Of a stretch of 64,000 bases of DNA, positions 52,476 to 60,599 are shown one piece after another. Within the stretch, counting starts at the first letter, position 1, and each line of letters opens with the position of its first letter. The stretch lies in assembly GCF_004295685.1 (NCBI RefSeq), contig NZ_AP019368.1, positions 1,430,364 to 1,494,363 on the forward strand. The letters run 5' to 3'. A program made the position numbers and the translations under genes. Under the pieces are notes generated by a model. The model saw nothing but the letters and a program-made list of their open reading frames with translations. It did no database searches and was not told the DNA's origin. Source of the DNA: Fluviispira sanaruensis. Lineage in GTDB: Bacteria > Bdellovibrionota_B > Oligoflexia > Silvanigrellales > Silvanigrellaceae.

Positions 52476-53567
52476 ATGAGGATTTGGGTTTATTTTGTCT
52501 CGCAGTATTTAAAAACTGCGTTTGGTTTTTTATTTTTTGCATTAAGTCTTTATTTTATATTGACATATATGGAAGATAGTCAGCATTATTTTAATAAATA
52601 TAAACCTTCAAATAGCACAATATTTTTTTATTATTTTTGGCAAGCGCCTTCGATTGCTATTCAATTTTTACCTTTTTCAGTCCTTATCTCGGGAATTGTG
52701 ACTAATTGGATTTTGGCTAAACATGGAGAAATTGCTGCTTTAAGAGCTGCGGGTTTATCTATGATGAAAATATCAATACCTCTGGTAAGTGTTGGTATAT
52801 TATTTACGGCGTTTCATTTTACACTGAGTGAATTGATCTTACCAGAAAGTACGACACATTATTTGAAATTAAGAAATGTGGATATAGAAAAAAAGAAAAT
52901 CGATAATGTATTTACGGAAAGCCAGTGGTTAAAAGCAGCAAATACGATTTTACATTTTCATAAATATGATGAAATGAAGCAGGAACTCCTTAAAGTTGAG
53001 TATTTTAAGGGAAATTATCCAAAAAAATTAAGCGAAATTGTACATGCTCAGTCTGGATATTTTGATGAAAATATTGAGAGGTGGGTCTTACGCAATGCTC
53101 TTGTTCGGCATTTAGATAACATTAACACGTCAGCAGTAACAGAAGTTAAACCTCTCTATGTTACTAATATCGATTTTGCTCCGCCTAAAATATTAAATAG
53201 AGAGAGTGAATCAAGCCAATTGAGTTTTTGGCAATTGCGACGTTTAATTGCAGAAGCGGAGATTGCAGGAACAAATATATCTGATAGAGTGATAGATCTT
53301 TATATGAAGATCAGCACGCCTTTTGCTAATTTGCTGTTTCTTTTTTTAACTTTGCCTTTTGCATTAAAAAAAGAACGGCAAGAAGAAACATATATTGGAA
53401 TCGTAATCTGTCTTGTTGCCGCTCTCATATATTGGTTTGGAAATATGGCGCTTCGTAGTTTTGCATTAAAAGGGGAACTCAATCCTTTTTTAGCAGCATG
53501 GACTATGAATGTTTTAGTAGCAACTTTAAGTTATATGCTTATTAGAAAATTAGATAAAGGACAGTAA
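52476..53567 (+). CDS. lptG: LPS export permease LptG
   Basis: 363 residues; the second permease of LptB2FG. N-terminal helices (TAFGFLFFALSLYFILTY), coupling segment KHGEIAALRAAGLSMMKIS, periplasmic domain (~120-250), then three C-terminal helices ending ATLSYMLIRKLDKGQ. The HGEIAALRAAG motif is characteristic of LptG. It lies 3 bases after lptF and 4 bases before the pentapeptide-like gene, so the three are one operon. lptB is not in view. Confidence 0.88.
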   Translation: MRIWVYFVSQYLKTAFGFLFFALSLYFILTYMEDSQHYFNKYKPSNSTIFFYYFWQAPSIAIQFLPFSVLISGIVTNWILAKHGEIAALRAAGLSMMKISIPLVSVGILFTAFHFTLSELILPESTTHYLKLRNVDIEKKKIDNVFTESQWLKAANTILHFHKYDEMKQELLKVEYFKGNYPKKLSEIVHAQSGYFDENIERWVLRNALVRHLDNINTSAVTEVKPLYVTNIDFAPPKILNRESESSQLSFWQLRRLIAEAEIAGTNISDRVIDLYMKISTPFANLLFLFLTLPFALKKERQEETYIGIVICLVAALIYWFGNMALRSFALKGELNPFLAAWTMNVLVATLSYMLIRKLDKGQ

Positions 53568-53571
53568 TTAT

Positions 53572-54501
53572 ATGTTTGATTTAAATTCAATTCTAGATTC
53601 CGTTGCGAATGGCAAGATGAATGTTGAGAAAGCAAAAACTCTGATAGAAAAAAATTATGTTTTAAAAAAACAAAAAAAAGGAATATCTGAAGAATTTCAT
53701 AATGCAAAAGAAGAATCGCAAGAAGGTTTAAAAAATGCTTTTGAAAAATTAAAGAAATCTGTAAATATTGATGAATGGATAAAAATATCAAGTAATTTAG
53801 TGAGTCAAATTTCTGAGAACATGCCGCAAATAGAAAAAATTCAAGAAAATTTAGCGCATAATTTACAACCAATTGGCTTTTCTCCAAACATTTCAGGTTT
53901 AGAGTCCAAACTTTCTGTATTTAGAGCATTTCATGCGGGAACTGATTGTGTGATTAAAAATAATCTTGTCGTTGGCTCTCAATGGTTTGGTGTCAATATT
54001 TCTGAGAATTCTGAAATAAAAAATAATAAATTCACTGCGGTACAATTTTCTGAGTTGTCTATTCAGCGCTCTGATTTTTGTACTTCACAATTTAGTTTGG
54101 CTCGGTTAAGTAACGTAACAATGCACGAAGCACGTCTTGAGAATAACAAATTTTCCAGAGCTTCTATTTCAGATGTCTGTGTTAAAGAATCTGATTTTAC
54201 TGAAAATGTAATAATTAAATCAGATTTTTCAGAAACAACAATTTCAGGTAGTCGCTTGTCTCGGATGAGTTTTCATGCTGTCGATTTTCAAGATTGTGAA
54301 ATAGAATCATGCGATATTCAGGGCGTAGATTTCGAAAACTGTAAATTCAAAGAATGCATTTTCTCAAATCTCACAATTATTATGGATGAGCCATTAAAAG
54401 TGAACGGTCGTAATATTGTTGGCAGAAATTTTTCGGACTGTAAAAATGCCGAAGAATTTTTAAATCTTCTCGATAGCACTCACAACGATTCTCTCATTTG
54501 A
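53572..54501 (+). CDS. Pentapeptide-repeat-like protein
   Basis: 309 residues. The N-terminus (1-40) is a short helical segment with VANGKMNVEKAKTLIEK, similar to small bacterial SHOCT-like helical motifs. Residues ~115-270 form a quasi-regular series A/S-x-F/L-x-x such as SDFCTSQFSLARLSNVTMHEARL and SDFSETTISGSRLSRMSFHAVDF, the right-handed quadrilateral beta-helix of pentapeptide repeats. No signal peptide. Such proteins can mimic DNA or act as scaffolds; no specific role can be assigned. Third gene of the lptF-lptG transcript. Confidence 0.65.
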   Translation: MFDLNSILDSVANGKMNVEKAKTLIEKNYVLKKQKKGISEEFHNAKEESQEGLKNAFEKLKKSVNIDEWIKISSNLVSQISENMPQIEKIQENLAHNLQPIGFSPNISGLESKLSVFRAFHAGTDCVIKNNLVVGSQWFGVNISENSEIKNNKFTAVQFSELSIQRSDFCTSQFSLARLSNVTMHEARLENNKFSRASISDVCVKESDFTENVIIKSDFSETTISGSRLSRMSFHAVDFQDCEIESCDIQGVDFENCKFKECIFSNLTIIMDEPLKVNGRNIVGRNFSDCKNAEEFLNLLDSTHNDSLI

Positions 54502-54525
54502 TACTTGCAGAATTGTATCTTTTTT
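54500..54525 (+). terminator. Weak terminator after the pentapeptide-like gene
   Basis: GATAC (54500-54504) and GTATC (54515-54519) with six T after it (54520-54525), overlapping the stop codon. The stem is only 5 bp, so it is tentative. It separates the lptFG operon from gapA. Confidence 0.35.
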
Positions 54526-54627
54526 CAGATATGTGTATCTGAGTTATGAACGAAGGTCATTTATGTGATTTCGTTCTCAATTGAAAAGGCTATCTTATTG
54601 CCTTTTTTCAAATTTTGGAGGTTTTTC

Positions 54628-55635
54628 ATGACTATTAAGGTTGGTATCAATGGTTTTGGTCGCATTGGCCGTTGTGTCCTCAGAGCATTAAAAAATGAAC
54701 GTGATATAGAAGTATGCCTTATAAATGATTTGACCGATGCCAAGACTCTTGCGCATCTTTATAAATATGACTCTATTCACGGTAAGGCACAACAAACTGT
54801 CGAAGCAAAAGAAAATTCACTTGTCCTTGATGGAAAAGAAATTAAAATTTCTGCAATCCGTAATCCAGCTGAAATTCCTTGGGCAACAAATGGTGTTGAT
54901 ATCGTACTTGAGTGCACGGGGTTATTTACAGAGGGTGAAAAAGCGAGTGCCCATTTAAAAGGTGGAGCAAAAAAAGTCATCCTGAGTGCTCCTGGTAAAT
55001 CAATCGATAAAACAATAGTAATTGGTGTGAACGATGAAGAGTACGATATTGCAAAACATAATATTGTGAGCAATGGATCTTGTACTACAAACTGTCTTGC
55101 ACCATTAACAAAAGTGATTCATGAAAAATTCGTTGTGAAAAAAGGTCTTATGACAACAATTCACTCGTATACAAACGATCAAAATATTCTCGATCTTCCA
55201 CATAAAGATTTGCGCCGCGCCCGTGCAGCAGCACTGAGCATGATTCCAACGACGACAGGCGCTGCTAAAGCCATTTCAGAAGTGATTCCTTCACTTGCTG
55301 GGAAATTAAATGGCTTTGCCGTGCGTGTACCAACTCCGAACGTTTCACTCGTTGATGTTACTTTTGAACTTGAAAAATCGGTTACTGCAAAAGATATCAA
55401 CGCAGCTCTTAAATCAGCAGCTGAAGGTTCATTAAAAGGAATTTTAGGCTATTCTGAAGAGCCACTTGTTAGTTGTGATTACAATGGTTGTACAAATAGT
55501 TCTACAATTGATGCAGAGTACACAACTGTTATTGGTGAGAATATGGTTAAAGTGCTTTCCTGGTATGATAACGAAGCAGGATTTAGCAATCGTATGGTTC
55601 AATTGACTCGTCTTGTTGCGACTGGCAAATTATAA
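54628..55635 (+). CDS. gapA: Glyceraldehyde-3-phosphate dehydrogenase
   Basis: 335 residues, type I GAPDH; glycolytic oxidation of glyceraldehyde-3-phosphate to 1,3-bisphosphoglycerate with NAD. The start IKVGINGFGRIGR is textbook, with catalytic Cys in SNGSCTTNCLAP (~151) and TTTGAAKA, RVPTPNVSLVD later. The frame extends to 54565, but ATG 54628 follows GGAGG (54617-54621) by 6 bases and gives the standard length. Its stop is followed by a strong bidirectional terminator. Confidence 0.97.
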   Translation: MTIKVGINGFGRIGRCVLRALKNERDIEVCLINDLTDAKTLAHLYKYDSIHGKAQQTVEAKENSLVLDGKEIKISAIRNPAEIPWATNGVDIVLECTGLFTEGEKASAHLKGGAKKVILSAPGKSIDKTIVIGVNDEEYDIAKHNIVSNGSCTTNCLAPLTKVIHEKFVVKKGLMTTIHSYTNDQNILDLPHKDLRRARAAALSMIPTTTGAAKAISEVIPSLAGKLNGFAVRVPTPNVSLVDVTFELEKSVTAKDINAALKSAAEGSLKGILGYSEEPLVSCDYNGCTNSSTIDAEYTTVIGENMVKVLSWYDNEAGFSNRMVQLTRLVATGKL

Positions 55636-55662
55636 TTTTGCAAGTTTTTATTTTAAAGTTTA

Positions 55663-55701
55663 AAAATAAAACCTATGAGTGATAGTCATAGGTTTTATTT
55701 T
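55663..55701. terminator. Strong bidirectional terminator between gapA and the ddl-like gene
   Basis: AAAATAAAACCTATGA (55663-55678) pairs perfectly with TCATAGGTTTTATTTT (55686-55701) around GTGATAG, with T-runs on both strands. It overlaps the stop codon of the reverse gene (55695-55697) and serves both convergent transcripts. Confidence 0.9.
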
Positions 55702-56759
55702 TTATGCTGAATTCTTGTTTTACCATACCATAAATTTCTATCATATGAGCGTTTTAAGGCTGATTCAGCCAATGTTTCAAACAATTGAATATAATTTATC
55801 CCTGTTTTTTCAGCCATCATTGGGAGGACACTATAATAGTAAGAGATTCCAGGTAATGTATTTGCCTCTAAAAAATATACATTGTCATTTTCATCGCAAC
55901 GCCAATCCATTCGAACAAAATCTTTCATATCAAGAAATTGAAATAGATCCTCCGTGCCTTTTTTAATTATTTTTTCTATTTTTTTTGTGAGTTTAGGAAA
56001 AGTTACTTTTTCACCCATATAATCTTTAGATTTGTTTGTAAGACCATAAATTCCATCATCAACTTCAATTTGTGCAATTGGAAGATTTTGTATAGGTGAG
56101 CCAATAATTCCAGATGTGTATTCCGCACCATTTAGAAATTTTTCAATTAACACTCCGTGTGGGTACTTTTCCAATAATGCGTGCGTGATTTTTTCTGTAT
56201 GTGTTTTTGAATTTGAAATTGAATACGTAGCATTAATTCCCATTCCAGATCCTTCCCCATCAGGTTTTATAAAATGTGTTTCGTTAAAAAAATTTCTTGG
56301 GATATTCCTTAAGTCTTTTGGATTTTTGATTATATAAAAAGGACTCGTGGGAATATTAAGATATTGGCATGTTAATTTGATTTGAGATTTGCTCATGCAA
56401 ATAGATTGAGTAAATGGATCTGATCCTATAAATGGAATTCCAGAAATTTCACAAAGAGATGGAATCCATCCTTCACGTGCGAGTGATCCCCAACCTTCGA
56501 CTACAGAATGAATAAGTGAACATTGAGAACTCTTCTCACTCCAATTCTTTAGAAATGAATTATCCATGGGAAAAAGAATTACAGAAAAACCAATCTCTTC
56601 CCAAGTCTGAATGATTTTTTCGATCGTATTTTGTGTTTCCCATTCACCACTTGCATCATCAGGAAAAATCATTTGTGCTGAATTTTCAAGTTTCATTGGT
56701 AGATCATAGACAAACCCAAGTGTTAGTTTTTTATTTTTTCTTTCAAAATTTTGTCTCAT
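55695..56759 (-). CDS. D-alanine-D-alanine ligase-like ATP-grasp protein
   Basis: 354 residues. ATP-grasp motifs: FIKPDGEGSGMGI, VRMDWRCDENDNVYFLEANTLPGIS (here VRMDW and EANTLPGIS), the D-Ala-D-Ala ligase C-terminal pattern RxDxxxDxxxxxxxxExNtxPG. The N-terminal segment VVEGWGSLAREGWIPSLCEISGIPFIGSDP corresponds to the substrate side but lacks the classic HGxxGEDG, so it may ligate a different substrate. The frame starts at ATG 56759. The adjacent gapA terminator ends it. Either an accessory Ddl or a peptide-ligase relative. Confidence 0.75.
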   Translation of the reverse strand: MRQNFERKNKKLTLGFVYDLPMKLENSAQMIFPDDASGEWETQNTIEKIIQTWEEIGFSVILFPMDNSFLKNWSEKSSQCSLIHSVVEGWGSLAREGWIPSLCEISGIPFIGSDPFTQSICMSKSQIKLTCQYLNIPTSPFYIIKNPKDLRNIPRNFFNETHFIKPDGEGSGMGINATYSISNSKTHTEKITHALLEKYPHGVLIEKFLNGAEYTSGIIGSPIQNLPIAQIEVDDGIYGLTNKSKDYMGEKVTFPKLTKKIEKIIKKGTEDLFQFLDMKDFVRMDWRCDENDNVYFLEANTLPGISYYYSVLPMMAEKTGINYIQLFETLAESALKRSYDRNLWYGKTRIQHKK

Positions 56760-56834
56760 GTTTTTCTTCCTTCTTAGAAAATGACTTAATCATATGTTGT
56801 GTCTTTGACGATGCATCCGTGTGTTAAAAAGTTA

Positions 56835-56851
56835 TCCTTGTCTTACAAGGA
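56835..56851 (+). other. Perfect small hairpin in the divergent region upstream of the histone-like gene
   Basis: TCCTTGT (56835-56841) and ACAAGGA (56845-56851) with a CTT loop. It stands between the start of the reverse ddl-like gene and the forward histone-like gene, 25 bases before a second hairpin with a T-run. Confidence 0.5.
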
Positions 56852-56876
56852 AAAATAATTTCTTAATAAAAATTTA

Positions 56877-56909
56877 TAAAAAATGGTATTGCCACTACCA
56901 TTTTTTTTT
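56877..56909 (+). terminator. Terminator-like hairpin in the leader region of the histone-like gene
   Basis: AAATGGTA (56881-56888) and TACCATTT (56896-56903), with flanking A and T extending the stem, loop TTGCCAC, and a run of nine T. It lies upstream of the histone-like gene's Shine-Dalgarno (56973) and no coding gene ends just before it on the forward strand. It may be an attenuator or the 3' end of a small RNA. Confidence 0.55.
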
Positions 56910-56984
56910 GGCATGAGTTAAATTATCTTTGAACCGTGATTGTGAAAACGGTTTGTAATTCTTTTTTTGAAAGGAGAGTGTTTC

Positions 56985-57434
56985 ATGGCTGAAACAAAGC
57001 GTAAGAAAACGGGTGCGAAAAAATCAACTGCAAGAAAAACAACTAAAAAAGCAGGAAAGAAACCAGTTGCAAAGAAAAAGAAAGTAGCAGGAAAGAAACC
57101 AGCGAAGAAAACCACTGCGAAGAAAAAAACAGTTAAAAAAACAACTAAGAAAACTGGAGCGAAAAAAACAACTCGCAAAACCACTGCGAAGAAAAAAACG
57201 GGTAAACGCGGTCGTCCAGCAGGAAGCACTGCTAAGAAACGCGGTCGTCCAGCGAAGTCTTCTACTAAGAAACGTGGTCGTCCAAAGAAGGCTGTTGTTA
57301 AAACTCCAAAAAAACGCGGTCGTCCAAGTAAACTTGATAAATTAAAACAATCAATGAGACGCGGTCGTCCAAGAAAAACTTCTGAAAAAACTCCTGTTAT
57401 CAATGATACAATGACAGAACAGGGAGCATTATAA
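56985..57434 (+). CDS. Lysine-rich histone-like protein with AT-hook repeats
   Basis: 149 residues, almost wholly Lys/Thr/Ala/Arg/Gly/Pro. Residues ~1-75 are a (KK/TAK)-rich H1-like basic tail; residues ~75-140 hold five (K/R)RGRP cores, the AT-hook motif that binds the minor groove of A/T-rich DNA, which suits this AT-rich genome. The start ATG 56985 has AAGGAGAG ahead (56971 onward). Low-complexity basic proteins like this act as chromatin-like architectural factors. The ending MTEQGAL is acidic-neutral. It is followed by a strong terminator. Confidence 0.75.
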   Translation: MAETKRKKTGAKKSTARKTTKKAGKKPVAKKKKVAGKKPAKKTTAKKKTVKKTTKKTGAKKTTRKTTAKKKTGKRGRPAGSTAKKRGRPAKSSTKKRGRPKKAVVKTPKKRGRPSKLDKLKQSMRRGRPRKTSEKTPVINDTMTEQGAL

Positions 57435-57438
57435 TTTA

Positions 57439-57478
57439 AGCGCAAAATAAATTATTTCTATTTTGTGCTTATTTTTTA
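57439..57478 (+). terminator. Intrinsic terminator after the histone-like gene
   Basis: AAGCGCAAAATA (57439-57450) and TATTTTGTGCTT (57460-57471) pair over 12 bp with one G-U pair, then A and six T (57473-57478). It ends 2 bases before the mutY ATG at 57481. Confidence 0.85.
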
Positions 57479-57480
57479 TT

Positions 57481-58551
57481 ATGAGCCAATTTTCAAAAGA
57501 TCTTATATCGTGGTATCAAACAAATAAGAGAACATTTCCATGGCGTGAGAATATTAATGTATATCACACGTGGATTTGCGAGGTTATGAGTCAGCAAACA
57601 ACTTTAGCTGTTGTTTTGCCACGTTTTAAAGAATTTATAAATACACTTCCAGATCTATCATCGCTAGCCAATTGTTCTGATGAAAAACTTAGAAAATTAT
57701 GGGTTGGTCTTGGTTATTATGCCCGTGCACGCAATTTAAGAAATGGTGCAAAATATATTATAGAAAATTTTAACAATAAATTTCCATCTTCAAAGGATGA
57801 ATGGTTGAAAGTACCTGGTTGTGGACCCTATACTGCATCTATTATATCAAGCATTTGTTTTAATGAACCCGTCGCTTGTGTTGATGGTAATGTTATTCGT
57901 GTTGTCAGTCGAATTCTTGGAATGTCCGAAGGTGTTTGGGAAAAAATAGGGCAAGAGAAAATACTTTGTTACGTTAGTGAATGTATTCCTAAAAATTCAC
58001 CTGGATGTTTTAATCAAGCTATGATGGATCTTGGAGCTACGCTTTGTAAAAAACAAAATCCAAACTGTCAAGATTGTCCTGTGAAAAAATATTGTAGTGC
58101 ATTTAAAAAAAATATTATTTCTATTTGCCCACCCAATAAACCAAGAAAAGATTTTCAAGACGAAAATATTTTTGCCCTCTTATTACAAAGGAATAAAAAT
58201 TCAGAATTTTCTTTAATATTAAGAGATAAAGGTTTCTTAGCGAAAACCAAGGGGTTTCCACTTTTATGTTCAAAGGAAGGACATACCAAGGAAAAAATAA
58301 TCGCCGTCTTAAAAAATTTAAAGATAAATGGGACGTGCTTAGAAAAAACTTTTAAGCATTCCATCACTCATCATAAAATTACCGGACATACGTTTTTAAT
58401 CGATTGTGATGAAGGTGATAATAAAGTGAAAAAACTTTTAAAAACTTTTGCACTGAATGAAAAAAATGACTGGTTTGACATCCCACATTTACAGCAGAAT
58501 ATTTCTTCTTCACTTGACCAAAAGGTGTTAAAAACTCTATTCTCAAAATAG
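57481..58551 (+). CDS. mutY: A/G-specific adenine glycosylase MutY
   Basis: 356 residues; removes adenine opposite 8-oxoguanine. Helix-hairpin-helix glycosylase core with CEVMSQQTTLAVVLPRF (catalytic Glu), LGYYARARNLRNGAKYI, VPGCGPYTASII (HhH) and CVDGNVIRVVSRI (catalytic Asp). The [4Fe-4S] motif C-x6-C-x2-C-x5-C is seen in CKKQNPNCQDCPVKKYC. The NUDIX-like C-terminal domain (~230-356) binds 8-oxoG. The frame is open to 57463 but the family start fits ATG 57481; no Shine-Dalgarno is visible because the preceding bases are the terminator T-run. Confidence 0.93.
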   Translation: MSQFSKDLISWYQTNKRTFPWRENINVYHTWICEVMSQQTTLAVVLPRFKEFINTLPDLSSLANCSDEKLRKLWVGLGYYARARNLRNGAKYIIENFNNKFPSSKDEWLKVPGCGPYTASIISSICFNEPVACVDGNVIRVVSRILGMSEGVWEKIGQEKILCYVSECIPKNSPGCFNQAMMDLGATLCKKQNPNCQDCPVKKYCSAFKKNIISICPPNKPRKDFQDENIFALLLQRNKNSEFSLILRDKGFLAKTKGFPLLCSKEGHTKEKIIAVLKNLKINGTCLEKTFKHSITHHKITGHTFLIDCDEGDNKVKKLLKTFALNEKNDWFDIPHLQQNISSSLDQKVLKTLFSK

Positions 58552-58573
58552 ATCATAAAAATTCTATTTTGAG
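58542..58573 (+). promoter_or_regulatory. Hairpin that can mask the Shine-Dalgarno of the next gene
   Basis: CTCAAAATAG (58542-58551, including the mutY stop) pairs perfectly with CTATTTTGAG (58564-58573) around a 12-base loop. The 3' arm contains the first GAG of the GAGGAG Shine-Dalgarno (58571-58576) of the gene at 58583. Confidence 0.55.
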
Positions 58574-58582
58574 GAGTTCTGC

Positions 58583-60109
58583 ATGACGAATAATTTGAGT
58601 CTTATTCCTCCTTATATTAATGGGCGATTTTCAGCGTTGAATAAACCTGAAAGAGTCTTTTCAATAAATAATCCTGCTAATCCCACAGATATTTTAGCTT
58701 CTGCTGGGTGGGGCAAAGATCTGGTCGATCCTGTTATTCAGGGCATGAAAACCGCACAGAAAAAATTTAATTTAGTTTCTTTAGAAGAAAGATTAAATTA
58801 TATAAAAAAATTTATTGGGTTTTTAAATGAAAATGCGGATGAAATTAAAAGTAACATGATGCTTGAGCTTGCCCGTTCACGTGTTTCAGTCGAAGAAGAA
58901 TGGAAATTGTGTGAAAAATTGTTTAAAGCTCTCCCCGACTTTTGCCAGCAAATCCTCTCTATTAAAAAAGATGATGATGGTTGGGAATGGAAATACTCAC
59001 CACTCGGTCTTGTATTGATATCGTCGAATATAGCTCTGCCGGTCTATTCTTTGCTTTGTGGAGTTTTACCTGCACTCGCTAGTGGCAATGCTGTTTGCAT
59101 GCGGCCTTCGTCACATTGCTTACTTTCTGGCTCACTTTTAGCAAGTGGATTTCACCAAGCTTCTTTTCCCGAAGGTGCAGTGCAAATCGTCTACGGAGAT
59201 TTTGAAGTATTTCGTAGATTGGTTTTAAGTCATCAATTTGACACTATTTTATACACTGGTGGAGAAGAGAGTCTCGAGCAGATTCGCCGTGACACTCAGG
59301 GACAGCAAAATGCACGCTTAGTTTTATGTGGCGGTGGCAAAAATGCAGCATATGTTTCAGCTTCTGCGAATATGGACAAAGCCATTGCTAAAATAATTCA
59401 TGGCGTCTGTCTTGATGCTGGACAAAGATTGGAATCGACAAGTCTTGCTTTCGTTGACAATAAAATTTTTAACGAATTTCAAGATAAATTTGTATCTTCT
59501 ATTAAAAGCATGCCCATCGGAGTCAGAGAAGATCTTGGGCGTTCTGACATCCATGTCATGGAACCTCTTTGTTGTGTAAACGCTTGGGAGCGATATTTAC
59601 GTTTTCAAGGAATAGCTGCACGTGAATCCGACGAAACACTGCGTTGGGGAAAGCCCATCGATAATGGTGGTAATGGCTACTTTGTTTCTCCTGGTGTGCA
59701 TCTTATGAAACTCGAAAAAGTATTAAAAAGTATTTATGCATCCAACGCTTTCTTTGGCCCAGATATCTGTCTTGTTCCTGTAGACAGCAAAGAAGAAGTG
59801 ATCTCTGTCCTTGATCAGTTAGGAGCAACCCGCTGTTTGGGTATTCACTCTCAATATGCCGAAGAGGCTCAGGAAATGCGTCGTTCTTCAAATGTGCCCT
59901 CCTTGCTTTGGAACAGTGCAACAACAGATTTAAATCCTCTGCTCCCCAGTATTGGTCGTGGCAAAGCTGGCAACAGTTATATAACGGGGTTGCATTTTAT
60001 TTATTCGACTGTGTATCCACAAACCCTCAATCTATCTTTGCCTACTGGTGTGACAGAAAGTGACTTCAAAGAAGTGAAGAAAGGAAAAAAAGCAGCGGCA
60101 AAAACTTAA
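58583..60109 (+). CDS. Aldehyde-dehydrogenase-fold protein lacking the catalytic residues
   Basis: 508 residues with the overall ALDH fold: PPYINGRF start, NPANPTDI, LGLVLISSNIALPVYSLLCGVLPALASGNAVCMRPSS, and FGPDICLVPV. The general-base motif LELGGK reads LCGGGK (Glu replaced by Cys) and the nucleophile motif GQ(R)C reads AGQRLES (Cys replaced by Leu). Both catalytic positions are thus lost while surrounding structure is intact, so an oxidoreductase role is unlikely. The C-terminus adds a Lys/Ala tail (KKGKKAAAKT). Start ATG 58583 has GAGGAG upstream. It follows mutY by 31 bases through a potential hairpin. Role unknown. Confidence 0.8.
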   Translation: MTNNLSLIPPYINGRFSALNKPERVFSINNPANPTDILASAGWGKDLVDPVIQGMKTAQKKFNLVSLEERLNYIKKFIGFLNENADEIKSNMMLELARSRVSVEEEWKLCEKLFKALPDFCQQILSIKKDDDGWEWKYSPLGLVLISSNIALPVYSLLCGVLPALASGNAVCMRPSSHCLLSGSLLASGFHQASFPEGAVQIVYGDFEVFRRLVLSHQFDTILYTGGEESLEQIRRDTQGQQNARLVLCGGGKNAAYVSASANMDKAIAKIIHGVCLDAGQRLESTSLAFVDNKIFNEFQDKFVSSIKSMPIGVREDLGRSDIHVMEPLCCVNAWERYLRFQGIAARESDETLRWGKPIDNGGNGYFVSPGVHLMKLEKVLKSIYASNAFFGPDICLVPVDSKEEVISVLDQLGATRCLGIHSQYAEEAQEMRRSSNVPSLLWNSATTDLNPLLPSIGRGKAGNSYITGLHFIYSTVYPQTLNLSLPTGVTESDFKEVKKGKKAAAKT

Positions 60110-60599
60110 CAGCTGTTTGTTTTTCATATCTGCTCCTTTGTTTATAATTTTATTTATTTTCAAAATGCGCACATATTTTGAGAATAAAATTTAGAAGATA
60201 AGCATTTTTCGTCATTTTTTATTCAAAATAATATCAATATTTTAGCTAAGGAATGGCGTTTATGTAAATGTGGAAAAATTGGTATTTATTATTTCGTCAT
60301 ATCTCCTTATATTTGAAAGATTTTGTATCATTTCACTTCAAATTAGTTAGTTTTTAATTGAGAACGATTTGGATCGTAGGAACGTTTATGCTTGTATCGG
60401 TTACAGTGATATTTGAGAAGGCAAAAAATGTCAAATATATTAAAGTTTAAATAAATCATTTGTGAAAATTATAAAAAATCATTATAAATTATGAGCCTGC
60501 AAAAAAATCTTACCTAAGAAATAAATTGACATTGTTAAACTGAATTAATATTCCGATAAATACAAAAATATTTAAATAAACAGTTTAAAAGAGTGAACA
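60110..60599. other. Intergenic region, no feature recognised
   Basis: 490 bases of A/T-rich DNA between the ALDH-fold gene and the gene at 60600. No convincing reading frame, RNA gene or repeat was seen. A -35-like TTGACA at 60526-60531 may belong to the promoter of the following gene, but a good -10 is not evident (TATTCC at 60549). Confidence 0.4.

Noticed and set aside
56985-57434. Repeat array of CGCGGTCGTCCA units as a DNA-level element
   Set aside because: The repeats are codons of the AT-hook motif, in frame and with varying spacers.
56918-57445. 175-residue Phe/Arg-rich reverse frame opposite the histone-like gene
   Set aside because: Mirror of repetitive Lys-codon sequence; the forward frame has a Shine-Dalgarno and AT-hook motifs.
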